Shown here in pieces: positions 15,139-22,328 of a DNA stretch of 27,446 nt (position 1 is the stretch's first letter; every line of letters begins with the position of its first letter). Origin of the DNA: an uncultured Oxalobacter sp. Lineage in GTDB: Bacteria > Pseudomonadota > Gammaproteobacteria > Burkholderiales > Burkholderiaceae_D. The stretch is from contig CAKQQG010000017.1 of the NCBI GenBank assembly GCA_934270705.1, forward strand, positions 1-27,446, read 5' to 3'. The notes below the pieces were generated by a model, which saw nothing but the letters and a program-made list of their open reading frames with translations, was not told the DNA's origin and ran no database searches. The translations under genes were made by a program, and so were the position numbers.

Positions 15139-15463
15139 GTCGATTCTCCCGTTTGTGCGTCAAGACAGACCTGCCGCAGGGCGTCTTGCCGATACGCGCC
15201 GCCCTGCGTCGCGTCTTACGGCAGACCTGTCGTCCAAACCGGCATTTTACCCTGTTTTCGCCCGCCATCGTTTTCTTTTGCGCCCGCGGCAAGGCCTGAT
15301 CCCGGGGTCTGATCCCTTGTGCCGCGCGCGCCATGCGGCGACCAACGGGGGATTTGATGGCGTCGTCTGCACCGTTTCGCAAAATACGCTAATATGGTGC
15401 CGTAGTGAAACATCCATAAACGTTTCACCCGACGCAACAGGAAAAACAGACAAGGAAAACCCT
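15139..15463. promoter_or_regulatory. Divergent region between hldD and the YgiW-like genes
   Basis: 325 bases without a gene. A -10-like TAATAT (15390-15395) lies 69 bases before the first YgiW-like start, with only a weak -35 (CTGCAC). An inverted repeat GTGAAAC-N10-GTTTCAC (15405-15428) sits exactly where the transcription start would be. No hldD promoter could be assigned. Confidence 0.4.
15405..15428. promoter_or_regulatory. Inverted repeat at the presumed start of the YgiW-like transcript
   Basis: GTGAAAC and GTTTCAC form perfect 7-bp arms with a 10-bp spacer. The total of 24 bp and the helical spacing of the arm centres (17 bp) suit a dimeric repressor or a small 5' hairpin. It lies 10 bases after a TAATAT element. 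Confidence 0.4.
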
Positions 15464-15856
15464 ATGTTCAGAAAATTCGCATCCCGTTCCCTCGCCGTGA
15501 TATGCGGCGCCACGCTGCTGGCGGCATCCGGCATGATGGGCGTCATGAATACGGCACACGCCGAGTATGTCGGCCCCAGCAAGGTCAGGCAGTACAAAAA
15601 CGTCGCCGAAATCCTCAAGGAACCGGTCGATGACACTTACGTCACCCTGCGTGGCAAGATCATCATGCAGCTGTCGGACAAGATGTACCAGTTCACCGAC
15701 GGTTCCGGTGTCGTCAACGCCAAGATCGGCCTGAAAGAATTCGGCGGCCAGCGCATCGACGCCAATACGCCGGTCGAAATCTGGGGCAATATCCATGAAG
15801 ACCCGCTCCGCAAGGATTTGCATATCGACGTCAAGCGCGTCACGATCGTGAACTGA
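15464..15856 (+). CDS. YgiW/YdeI-family periplasmic OB-fold protein (copy 1)
   Basis: 130 aa, with AAGGAAAAC before the ATG. The N-terminus is a long signal peptide (MFRKFASRSLAVICGATLLA and on to NTAHA, cut near residue 31). The mature part is the BOF domain (DUF388): YVGPSKVRQYKNVAEILKEPVDD, then VTLRGKI, YQFTDGSG, IDANTPVEIWGN and IDVKRVTIV, which are the strands of the OB-fold in family order. E. coli YgiW and YdeI are linked to stress tolerance, and YdeI-like proteins to peptide or peroxide stress. The ligand is not known. It is followed 87 bases later by a clear paralogue, so the pair looks like a tandem duplication. Confidence 0.9.
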   Translation: MFRKFASRSLAVICGATLLAASGMMGVMNTAHAEYVGPSKVRQYKNVAEILKEPVDDTYVTLRGKIIMQLSDKMYQFTDGSGVVNAKIGLKEFGGQRIDANTPVEIWGNIHEDPLRKDLHIDVKRVTIVN

Positions 15857-15867
15857 ATTTTCCAGCC

Positions 15868-15897
15868 GCACATCCCGCGCCGCCGGCAGGGATGTGC
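15868..15897 (+). terminator. Hairpin between the two YgiW-like genes
   Basis: GCACATCCC (15868-15876) pairs perfectly with GGGATGTGC (15889-15897) over a 12-nt loop, 11 bases after the first stop codon. A short T-run occurs only 11 bases later. It may partly terminate or stabilise the first message. Confidence 0.5.
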
Positions 15898-15943
15898 CTG
15901 AACCGACTTTTTCAACGACAACGCTACCAGCAAAGGAGAAAAT

Positions 15944-16306
15944 ATGCTCAAGAAAATCGCCGCCACCCTGCTTGTTGCTTCCGGTGTCATGTGTGCCGCC
16001 AGCACCGCTCACGCCCAGTACACCGGCCCGAGCCAGGCCGTTACCTACAAAAACGTTGCCGATATCCTGAAAAACCCGGTCGATGACGTCCGTGTCACGC
16101 TGCGCGGCAAGATCGTCAACCGCCTCTCGGACGACATGTACCAGTTCTCCGACGGCACCGGCACCATCAAGGTCGAAATCGATGAAGAAGATTTCGCCGG
16201 ACAGCGCGTGGACGCCAACACCCAGGTCGAAATCTGGGGCAAGGTGGACAAGGATCTGATGCGCGCACCGGAAGTCGATGTCAAGCGTCTGACCGTCATC
16301 CGCTGA
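15944..16306 (+). CDS. YgiW/YdeI-family periplasmic OB-fold protein (copy 2)
   Basis: 120 aa, with AAAGGAG at ideal spacing before the ATG. The signal peptide is MLKKIAATLLVASGVMCAAS, then TAHA, with the mature protein starting QYTGPSQAV. The BOF domain matches copy 1 in order: YKNVADILKNPVDDVRVTLRGKI, YQFSDGTGTIKVEID, VDANTQVEIWGKVD and VDVKRLTVIR. The two share most positions of the fold. Copy 2 has an acidic EIDEEDF where copy 1 has KIGLKEF, so surface charge near the binding face differs. Ribosome binding here is stronger than for copy 1. It is probably on the same transcript, with extra translation. Confidence 0.92.
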   Translation: MLKKIAATLLVASGVMCAASTAHAQYTGPSQAVTYKNVADILKNPVDDVRVTLRGKIVNRLSDDMYQFSDGTGTIKVEIDEEDFAGQRVDANTQVEIWGKVDKDLMRAPEVDVKRLTVIR

Positions 16307-16313
16307 TGCTTTC

Positions 16314-16355
16314 GTCCGGAAGCGGAACGGCGATGCCGTTCCGCTTCCGCCGGAC
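16314..16355 (+). terminator. Strong GC-rich hairpin after the YgiW-like pair
   Basis: A perfect 12-bp stem AAGCGGAACGGC/GCCGTTCCGCTT with a 3-nt GAT turn is extended by GTCCGG/CCGGAC across a small bulge. It starts 7 bases after the stop. No T-run follows, so it is a hairpin-only terminator or message stabiliser. Confidence 0.65.
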
Positions 16356-16371
16356 GGATACACCCGCCACT

Positions 16372-16422
16372 CCCGTCCGCCTTCCCCGTCCGCCTTCCCG
16401 TTTCGCCTTCCCGTTGTGCCTT
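16372..16422 (+). repeat. Four copies of a 13-bp CCCGTCCGCCTTC-like unit
   Basis: The units are CCCGTCCGCCTT, CCCCGTCCGCCTT, CCCGTTTCGCCTT and CCCGTTGTGCCTT, head to tail. It lies in the 257-base gap before the 212-aa gene and is purely pyrimidine-rich apart from the G at fixed places. It is probably a slippage-derived minisatellite. Confidence 0.7.
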
Positions 16423-16563
16423 CCGGAAAAACGGCAGTGCCGCAAGATGAAACAGGACGTTGCAAGTCCCCCGTTTTTCCGATACATTTCCGCTTTTCAG
16501 GTGTGCCGCCATCCAGCCCGGCATGGCAAGGCACCGATCCGCAATTCCACCTGACGGACTATC

Positions 16564-17202
16564 GTGAGACCGACCCTATACTATGATGCGCGCCTGACAG
16601 GCGTGACGACCGCCGGCAACGGCGAAAAACGACTGACCATCGAATACCGCGGCAAGGAACTGTCGCTGCCGGCCGATCCGGCCAATGCCCAGCATTGCGA
16701 AAAACGGCTGAACACTTCCGGCACCGGCCTCATCGGGCTGGCGCGTCTCATCCGCAAGAAAACGCAGGGCGGCAACCGTCCGCGCGCGTTCTACCGTTTC
16801 GATGCCTATATCGACCAGAGCCTGCGCCGCGCTTTCGAACTCGACGATTACGAATTCATCGACAGCGACTACAACATCAACTGCATCGGCTGGCGGAACG
16901 AAAAGAGCCCAGACGGTTTTCTCGCGCCGCGCGGCGTCATCCCGGGCGAAGGGGGACGGTTCGTGTCCGACAGTACCGCCAGACATGCCGTCGCCATCCC
17001 CTTCGAGTTCATCGAACTGGCCACCCGCATGAAAACCGATCCCGTCAGTATCCTCAAGCTGTTCATCGCGGATGCCTGCCACCTGCAAAGCACGCCGGAA
17101 CTGCCCCGTGCGGACGGATTTTCCAGCCGCGGCACGGAATCCTCGCGCAAGGCGCACGACTATCTCCGGCAGGCATGGCGGCTGAAAAAGGATTTCTTCT
17201 GA
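16564..17202 (+). CDS. Unrecognised 212-aa protein
   Basis: Starts at a GTG with a GGA element 7 nt upstream; no earlier start exists in frame and later ATGs would lose half the protein. It is soluble, with no signal peptide or membrane segment. It opens MRPTLYYDARLTGVTTAGNGEKRLTIEYRGKELSLP, a beta-rich stretch. A middle part follows with ELDDYEFIDSDYNINCIGW, and then a helical end (AIPFEFIELATRMKTDPVSILKLFIADACHL) that reads like a helix-turn-helix or ribbon-helix-helix-like region but lacks a diagnostic motif. The tail is basic (RLKKDFF). The codon pattern is consistent with a real gene. I do not recognise a family. Confidence 0.75.
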   Translation: MRPTLYYDARLTGVTTAGNGEKRLTIEYRGKELSLPADPANAQHCEKRLNTSGTGLIGLARLIRKKTQGGNRPRAFYRFDAYIDQSLRRAFELDDYEFIDSDYNINCIGWRNEKSPDGFLAPRGVIPGEGGRFVSDSTARHAVAIPFEFIELATRMKTDPVSILKLFIADACHLQSTPELPRADGFSSRGTESSRKAHDYLRQAWRLKKDFF

Positions 17203-17731
17203 CCGGCGTCATCATGGCGCGCGACCGGCGTCATACCGCCGTCATATCCGGCGTGGTATAATAACGACAGGTTTCATCGCCAGACGTACCGGTCAGGCGC
17301 AACCGGTTTCTCCGGGCGCGGTACGTTCACCGGACGGAAACGGATGTTTTTCCCTTTCCGCCCCTTCCTGTCACGGCAACAGGCCGTGCGCGACCCTTTC
17401 GCTTCGCCCGCGAAAACGGTCGGGCGGCCAACGGTCAGCCGGCCGGTGTCCGTTGCGGCACATCCGCCGGACAGGATGGCGGTGTTTGGCTTTCTCATGC
17501 ATCCAACGGTCGATCCGGCGTACCTGTCAAGACGATACAACCCGTTTTCATATCCGCCGTCCGGTTTATCCGGCGCCCCCCGTTTCCATACGAAACCGAT
17601 GTCCCGCAAGCGGCGCATGCCGGGCTTGCCGGTCATCGCCGCACGGGCGCGCCCGGAACCGGCACGGCCAGCGGCAAAAACGGCCGCACCCGAACAACGC
17701 GCCGCAAAACGGCGCAAGTCACAGGAACATC
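17203..17731 (+). promoter_or_regulatory. Long upstream region of the Eis-like gene
   Basis: 529 bases without a convincing gene. A perfect -10 box TATAAT lies at 17257-17262. Just upstream GACCGGCGTCAT occurs twice (17201-17212 and 17223-17234), and GCCGTCAT a third time (17239-17246), which could be activator sites standing in for the poor -35. If this promoter serves the Eis-like gene, the leader is about 465 nt. It contains a CGTACC...GGTACG hairpin near 17285-17325 and GC-rich repeats of CGGTC/GGCCG. An open frame runs into the gene from upstream, but it lacks a ribosome site. Confidence 0.4.
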
Positions 17732-18934
17732 ATGGTCAAAAGCAATTTTCATATCAGGGAACTGACAGCCGACGATCTGGACCAGTACAACGCCCTGTTG
17801 CGTTACGCCTTCCAGGTCACGGAAAAGAACCTTCAGGATTACGGATGGGAAGAAGACGACATCAAGCAATCGAAATTCCCGATTCTGGAACGCGCCGACG
17901 TCTGGGGCTGTTTCGACGGCCAGACCCTCGTTTCGCAATTCGCGGTCTATCCGCTGAAAATGAACGTCCATTCCGCCGTGTACCCCATCGGATTCGTCAC
18001 GAGCGTGGCGACCTATCCGGAATATTCCGGTATGGGACTGATGTCGAAACTCATGAAGCGCGGTCTGACGGAAATGCGCAAAAACGGGCAATCGCTGTCG
18101 CTGCTGTATCCGTATTCCATCCCGCTGTACCGCAACCGGGGCTGGGAAATCGTCTCGGACAAAATGTCGTACCGCATCCGCGACATCCAGCTGCCGCGCC
18201 ATCTCTCGGTACCGGGATACGTCCGCCGCGTCTCATGGGACAATACCGATTTCATGACGCTGCACACCCGTTTCGCGCACCAGACGCACGGCTGCCTGTT
18301 CCGCAACCGGCTGGCATGGGAAGAATACTGGCGCTGGATCGAGGACGACACGGCCGTGGCCATCTACTACGACGCCGACGACAAGCCGCAGGGATACATG
18401 GTCTATCTCATCAAGGACGACGTCATGTACATCCGCGAAACCATCTACCTCAACAGCGAGGCGAGAAAAGGACTGCGCAAATACATCAGCGCCCATGAAT
18501 CCATGGTCAACGAAGTCCGGGGCAGCAACTATTTCAGCGAACCCATCGCTTTCAGTCTGGACGACAGCGACATCAAGGAAACGATCCGCCCCTATATCAT
18601 GGGACGGATCGTCGATGTGGCGATGTTTCTCGAAAATTACCGCTGCGATCCGGACGCCACCGGCAAAATCACCCTGCATATCACCGATCCGTTTCTGGAA
18701 TGGAACGACAAGTCGTTCACCCTCGCGTTTTCCGGCGGCAGGGTCTCGCTGGCCGAAGGCGGCGCGCCCCATGAAGCCGCCATGTCCATCGGCACGCTGA
18801 CGACACTGCTTCTGGGCTACAAACGCGCGTCCGAACTGGCGAAACTGGAACGGATCACGGCAAGCGACGCCGCCTTGCGCCTGCTCGATAATGCCCTGAT
18901 CGCGGAAAAGCCCTGTATTTCCGACTATATCTAG
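17732..18934 (+). CDS. Eis-like GNAT-family N-acetyltransferase with SCP2-like C-terminal domain
   Basis: 400 aa from the ATG at 17732 (AGGAA upstream), the usual length of Eis/COG4552 proteins. The first GNAT domain (about 7-145) has the acetyl-CoA loop VTSVATYPEYSGMGLMSKLM (about 89-108) and YSIPLYRNRGWE. Y133 there matches the general acid Tyr of mycobacterial Eis. The second GNAT-like domain (about 150-290) holds LAWEEYWRWIEDD and DVMYIRETIYLN. The last 110 residues fit the sterol-carrier fold (GRIVDVAMFLENYRC, then FSGGRVSLAEGG) and end in a free carboxylate (ISDYI) as Eis enzymes need. Eis acetylates amines of aminoglycosides and proteins. The substrate here is unknown. Such proteins are better known from Actinobacteria and Firmicutes. 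Confidence 0.85.
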   Translation: MVKSNFHIRELTADDLDQYNALLRYAFQVTEKNLQDYGWEEDDIKQSKFPILERADVWGCFDGQTLVSQFAVYPLKMNVHSAVYPIGFVTSVATYPEYSGMGLMSKLMKRGLTEMRKNGQSLSLLYPYSIPLYRNRGWEIVSDKMSYRIRDIQLPRHLSVPGYVRRVSWDNTDFMTLHTRFAHQTHGCLFRNRLAWEEYWRWIEDDTAVAIYYDADDKPQGYMVYLIKDDVMYIRETIYLNSEARKGLRKYISAHESMVNEVRGSNYFSEPIAFSLDDSDIKETIRPYIMGRIVDVAMFLENYRCDPDATGKITLHITDPFLEWNDKSFTLAFSGGRVSLAEGGAPHEAAMSIGTLTTLLLGYKRASELAKLERITASDAALRLLDNALIAEKPCISDYI

Positions 18935-18939
18935 CGCAC

Positions 18940-18965
18940 ACGCCGGGGCGGCATCGCCCCGGCGT
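18940..18965. terminator. Bidirectional hairpin between two convergent genes
   Basis: ACGCCGGGGCG (18940-18950), loop GCAT, CGCCCCGGCGT (18955-18965): a perfect 11-bp stem. It begins 6 bases after the Eis-like stop and touches the stop codon of the opposing gene. It has no T-run on either side, yet its position between convergent genes argues for termination in both directions. Confidence 0.7.
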
Positions 18966-19483
18966 CACGGATTTTCGCGGTAGGACGGATTGTTCCCCTG
19001 CATGCGCCGCTGCTTTCTCGGATCGCGCATGAAATACGGCACACGTCTGGGCGCGCCCGGTTCCCTGGCTCGCGGATCGGGATTGCCCCGGTTGAGAATA
19101 TCGATGAGCTGATCTTCCACCTCGAGCATGATTTCGTCGATTTCCTTTTTCGCATCGAGACCCGAACCCGGCTCGCGGTTTCCTCGCCCGGTGTCGCCGT
19201 CCTCGGGCAGTTTGTAAAGTTCTCTCCCCGCACCGCTGCGGTACTGTCGGCCGCGCCGGTCGTACGTATCGTCGCCGTAGTTTCCCCTTCCTCTCCGGGC
19301 GTCGCTCATCAGGATACTGTCGTCACCCGACCGCATCCCCCCCGACCGCATACCCCCCGCACGCTCCTGACGGTCGTAACTGTCGCCGATCAGGCGATCC
19401 AGCGCCACGCCGGCCTCGTAGAGCTGCTCAGCCGAATTGGGTCTGGACAATGTTTTGATAAAGCCATTCATGTAATCGCGCAT
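18965..19483 (-). CDS. Unrecognised Arg/Gly/Asp-rich 172-aa protein
   Basis: The ATG at 19481-19483 has GGAAGGAG at perfect spacing, so the gene is likely real. The N-terminus (MRDYMNGFIKTLSRPNSAEQ and on to LYEAGVALDRLIGDSYDRQ) is helical and amphipathic. A low-complexity middle follows with a direct repeat GGMRSGGMRSG and many RRGR, YDRRGR and YRSG motifs. The helix EIDEIMLEVEDQLIDILNR (about 118-136) is acidic. The end is basic and Pro/Arg-rich. It has no signal peptide or membrane segment. The layout is that of an intrinsically disordered or RNA-binding-like protein, but no domain is recognisable. The GGMRSG repeat corresponds to a short DNA duplication near 19335-19365. Confidence 0.7.
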   Translation of the reverse strand: MRDYMNGFIKTLSRPNSAEQLYEAGVALDRLIGDSYDRQERAGGMRSGGMRSGDDSILMSDARRGRGNYGDDTYDRRGRQYRSGAGRELYKLPEDGDTGRGNREPGSGLDAKKEIDEIMLEVEDQLIDILNRGNPDPRAREPGAPRRVPYFMRDPRKQRRMQGNNPSYRENP

Positions 19484-19748
19484 ATATACTCCTTCCCTGA
19501 CGATAAGATTGCAGGCATGTCCCTGAAACACGGCACTGCCGGCCGTATCCGGCACACACGATTTCTTATACCCCGATTGCGTGCCGGCAACGGACTTTCA
19601 TGGCACTTTTGTGCGGGATCGTCCTGCCTGACCGCACGGAGACGCCCGGAAAAAGCTGCCCGCGGCGACACAATCGGTTAAAATGGAAAATTTATTGTCC
19701 TGTCTGCCGCTACGCCATCGGGCCCGCGCCGGAACAACCTGTCCTGCG
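19484..19748. promoter_or_regulatory. Divergent region before the first beta-lactamase-like gene
   Basis: 265 bases. On the minus strand a TATAAG -10-like box (about 19565-19570) could serve the Arg/Gly-rich gene; a TTGCCG is only 14 bp upstream of it, so the pair is poor. On the plus strand TTAAAAT (around 19678-19684) lies about 65 bases before the lactamase-like start. An ATG at 19683 in frame would add 22 residues, but these interrupt the signal peptide and it has no Shine-Dalgarno. Confidence 0.35.
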
Positions 19749-20708
19749 ATGAAAAAAAAGCTCCTTCCCATCCTGTGCGCCTGTTTTGCCTTCCTGCCGT
19801 TTTGCGCCTCCAGTGCCGGCGCCCTGCAAACGCAAGTCGAAGCCATCGTCGCCGGCGATCCCGCCGATGTCGGTCTGGCGATAGCGTCCGCCGGCTCCGG
19901 CGAGACCGCCGCCATCCATGCCGGAAAAGCCTACCCGATGTACAGCATCGTCAAGTTTCCGCTGGCGCTGGCCGTACTCGACCGTGTCGATCGCGGCGAA
20001 CTGCGGCTTGACGAGACCGTCACGCTCACCCCCGCCGACCTCAAACCCGACACCATCAGCCCCTTGCGCGAACGCTACGGGGAGCAGGCGGGCGAAGTCA
20101 CGATCGGGGACATTCTCCGCGAAACCGTCGTCCATGCCGACAACAACGGCTGCGATATCCTCATGCGCAAGATCGGGGGCGCGCAAGCCGTCGAACACCA
20201 TATCCAGTCGCTGGGCATCACCGGCATGCATATCGGCGCGACCTGCACCGCGGTGCACGACACGCCCGACATGCGCCTTGCCAACACGTCCACCCCTGAA
20301 GCCGCGAACCGGTTGCTCGCCCTGTTTTACGACAAGAACATCCTGCATCCCGACAGCCGGAAACTGCTCTGGGACTACATGCAGGAAACCACGACCGGGC
20401 CGGGACGTCTGCGCGGACCGCTGCCTGCCGGCACCGTACTGGCGCATCGTACCGGCACCGGCGAAAACGCGCCTGACGGCAGCACGACCGTCAACGACAT
20501 CGGCATCATCATCCTGCCGGACGGCAAACCCGTCTATATCAGCGTATTCGTCACCGACGCGCACGGCTCCATACTGGACGCCGAAAAGACGATCGCCGAC
20601 CTCTCGCAAGCCGCCTGGGACTACTACATTTCGGAAAAGAAAGGCAACCCGATCGACCGTGCCGAACGCGGCGTGCGCGAATTGCTGCGACTGGAAACCC
20701 GCCCATGA
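19749..20708 (+). CDS. Class A beta-lactamase-fold protein with altered catalytic residues (copy 1)
   Basis: 319 aa with a signal peptide (MKKKLLPILCACFAFLPFCA and on to SSAGA). The nucleophile motif S66-I-V-K69 is intact. Aligned without gaps to the copy at 21297, the other catalytic positions differ: the SDN motif is A130-D-N, the general-base Glu is C166 (in GATCTAVHDTPD), and KTG is R234-T-G. Class A lactamases need E166 for deacylation and use S130 and K234 for proton relay and substrate binding. This copy should therefore acylate poorly and hydrolyse badly or not at all. It may be a penicillin-binding pseudo-enzyme or act on another ester/amide. The frame is intact over the whole length with a good lactamase core, so it does not look like a decaying pseudogene. 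Confidence 0.85.
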   Translation: MKKKLLPILCACFAFLPFCASSAGALQTQVEAIVAGDPADVGLAIASAGSGETAAIHAGKAYPMYSIVKFPLALAVLDRVDRGELRLDETVTLTPADLKPDTISPLRERYGEQAGEVTIGDILRETVVHADNNGCDILMRKIGGAQAVEHHIQSLGITGMHIGATCTAVHDTPDMRLANTSTPEAANRLLALFYDKNILHPDSRKLLWDYMQETTTGPGRLRGPLPAGTVLAHRTGTGENAPDGSTTVNDIGIIILPDGKPVYISVFVTDAHGSILDAEKTIADLSQAAWDYYISEKKGNPIDRAERGVRELLRLETRP

Positions 20709-20768
20709 GCCATGCGGCACGCCTGCATCCGGTCTGAAACACGAAAAAACGCAAACTTCCCCCTAAAA

Positions 20769-20816
20769 AACACAAAGTCCACGGGAAAAAGCATAAAACC
20801 GGCGAAATTTTGTGTT
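20769..20816. repeat. 8-bp inverted repeat upstream of the zinc-finger-like gene
   Basis: AACACAAA (20769-20776) pairs with TTTGTGTT (20809-20816) over a 32-base AT-rich spacer. It lies about 120 bases before the small zinc-finger-like ORF in a 224-base gap and may hold its promoter or a regulator site. Confidence 0.35.
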
Positions 20817-20932
20817 ACCATGCACGCGCCTTGCATCTTGTGCGCCGCGCGCCATCCGCCGGCACACCGCAAGGCATGACAAACCGCCCCAAAGGCATGA
20901 CCATCCCTACCGGAGAAAGGAGAACCCGATCG

Positions 20933-21118
20933 ATGAAAAAACACCCGATCCATCATGAGATCGTCTGTGACAACTGTGGAAAAGACATCCACTCCGACAG
21001 CATGGCCGTCACGACCGAAGTCCGTCAAACCCTGCTGACCTTCTGTTCGGAACAATGCGACGCCGAACGTCGCGCCAACATCGCCCTGAAAGAAATGACC
21101 TGGGGCAACGCTTCCTGA
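20933..21118 (+). CDS. 61-aa zinc-finger-like protein
   Basis: ATG at 20933 with GAGAAAGGAG about 10 nt upstream. The protein reads CDNCGKDIHSDSM (C13 and C16) and later TFCSEQCDAER (C39 and C43), giving C-x2-C-x22-C-x3-C. The FCSxxC element is typical of TRASH/MYM-type treble-clef zinc fingers, which bind metal and act in metal sensing or as small adaptors. There is no membrane segment and no signal peptide, so it is cytoplasmic, unlike the two exported lactamase-fold proteins on either side. An earlier in-frame ATG at 20900 has no better ribosome site. It is probably in the same transcript as the second lactamase. Confidence 0.7.
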   Translation: MKKHPIHHEIVCDNCGKDIHSDSMAVTTEVRQTLLTFCSEQCDAERRANIALKEMTWGNAS

Positions 21119-21296
21119 CCGGCGCACGCACTGCCTGTCCAGAAGCCGGGCGAGCGCATCGCCCCTTCCGGACATGGCAACCACCTGCCACGCACTCCGT
21201 GGCACACCGGCTGGCGAAACCGCCGGCCACCGGTTACAATCCATCCATTCCGCATATTGCCGACCCGCGCTCCCGCGGGAAATCCGTCACCGCGTC

Positions 21297-22328
21297 ATGA
21301 AATTCCGCACTTTTCTCGCCGCATGCTGCTTTTCGCTCGGCATCTGGCACACCGCCGTCGCCGCCACCCTTCAGGAAAAAATCGCCGCGACGATCGAAGG
21401 ACACCATGCCGCCGTCGGCGTCGTCATCGAAAACGCGGACGCGACCGACACCGCCGCCATCGCCCCTGATGCCGCCTTCCCCATGCAAAGCGTCTATAAA
21501 TTCCCCATCGCACTCGCGGTACTCGACCGGGTGGAAAAAGGCGAACTCTCGCTCACGCAACGTATCGCCGTCAGACGGGACGAGCTGCGCCCGAACACAT
21601 GGAGCCCCCTGCGCGACAAATACCCTGCCGGAAAGATCGTGCGCATCCCCCTTGCCGAAATCGTGCGCACCACCCTATCGGAAAGCGATAACAACGGCTG
21701 CGACATCCTGCTGAAACTGGCCGGCGGCCCGGAAAAAGTCACCGCATGGCTGCGGCGACACGGCATCGACGGCATGACCGTCGCCACCACCGAACGCGCC
21801 ATGCACGGCGACTGGCACATCCAGTACGAAAACCGCACCACCCCAAAAGCCGCCACGGAACTGCTGCGCCTGTTCCATGAAAAAAAACTCCCGGGCCCCG
21901 CCACGTATCCCCTGCTTTACGCCGCGATGAAAAACGCCATGCTTTCCCCGGAACGCCTGCGCAGCGGCCTGCCTGCCGGAACAAGCCTCATCCACAAAAC
22001 CGGCACCTCGCTCGCGTTCTACCAAAAACAGGGCATGACCCTCAACGACATCGGCATCATCATCCTGCCGGACGGCAAACCGGTCTATATCAGCGTATTC
22101 GTCTATCGCTGCAAGGAACCCAGAGCGCGCGCCGAGAAAATGATCGCCGCCATCGCCCGCACGGCATGGGAACACTTCACGACGCCACCCGTACCGGACC
22201 ACACGCCCGATGTCCCCCCTGCCGCCATGACGGTGCACCAGCCGGCAGCCCCCGCAAACGGCACGACATCCCTGCCGCCTGACACGCCGCACCGTCCGGG
22301 CGAAACACCGCCCAAGCCGGCCCCATGA
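21297..22328 (+). CDS. Class A (subclass A2-like) beta-lactamase (copy 2)
   Basis: 343 aa with a signal peptide (MKFRTFLAACCFSLGIWHTA, then VAA). All class A catalytic motifs are present, close to Ambler numbering: S65-V-Y-K68, S130-D-N, E166 within TTERAMHGDWHIQYENR, and K234-T-G-T-S. The ERAM-H-N9-N-x-x-T-P spacing after E166 resembles PER/VEB/CfxA-type enzymes, so an extended substrate range is possible but not shown. After about residue 295 there is a Pro/Thr/Ala-rich tail of nearly 50 residues (TPPVPDHTPDVPPAAM onward) that lactamases do not normally have. It would lie outside the fold and may anchor or link the enzyme. The Shine-Dalgarno before this ATG is weak. No mobile-element or attC sequence flanks it, so it looks chromosomal. 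Confidence 0.9.
   Translation: MKFRTFLAACCFSLGIWHTAVAATLQEKIAATIEGHHAAVGVVIENADATDTAAIAPDAAFPMQSVYKFPIALAVLDRVEKGELSLTQRIAVRRDELRPNTWSPLRDKYPAGKIVRIPLAEIVRTTLSESDNNGCDILLKLAGGPEKVTAWLRRHGIDGMTVATTERAMHGDWHIQYENRTTPKAATELLRLFHEKKLPGPATYPLLYAAMKNAMLSPERLRSGLPAGTSLIHKTGTSLAFYQKQGMTLNDIGIIILPDGKPVYISVFVYRCKEPRARAEKMIAAIARTAWEHFTTPPVPDHTPDVPPAAMTVHQPAAPANGTTSLPPDTPHRPGETPPKPAP

Noticed and set aside
17344..17731. Open frames running into the Eis-like gene from upstream
   Set aside because: The family length fits the start at 17732; upstream residues are Pro/Arg/Ala-rich and no ribosome site supports an earlier start.
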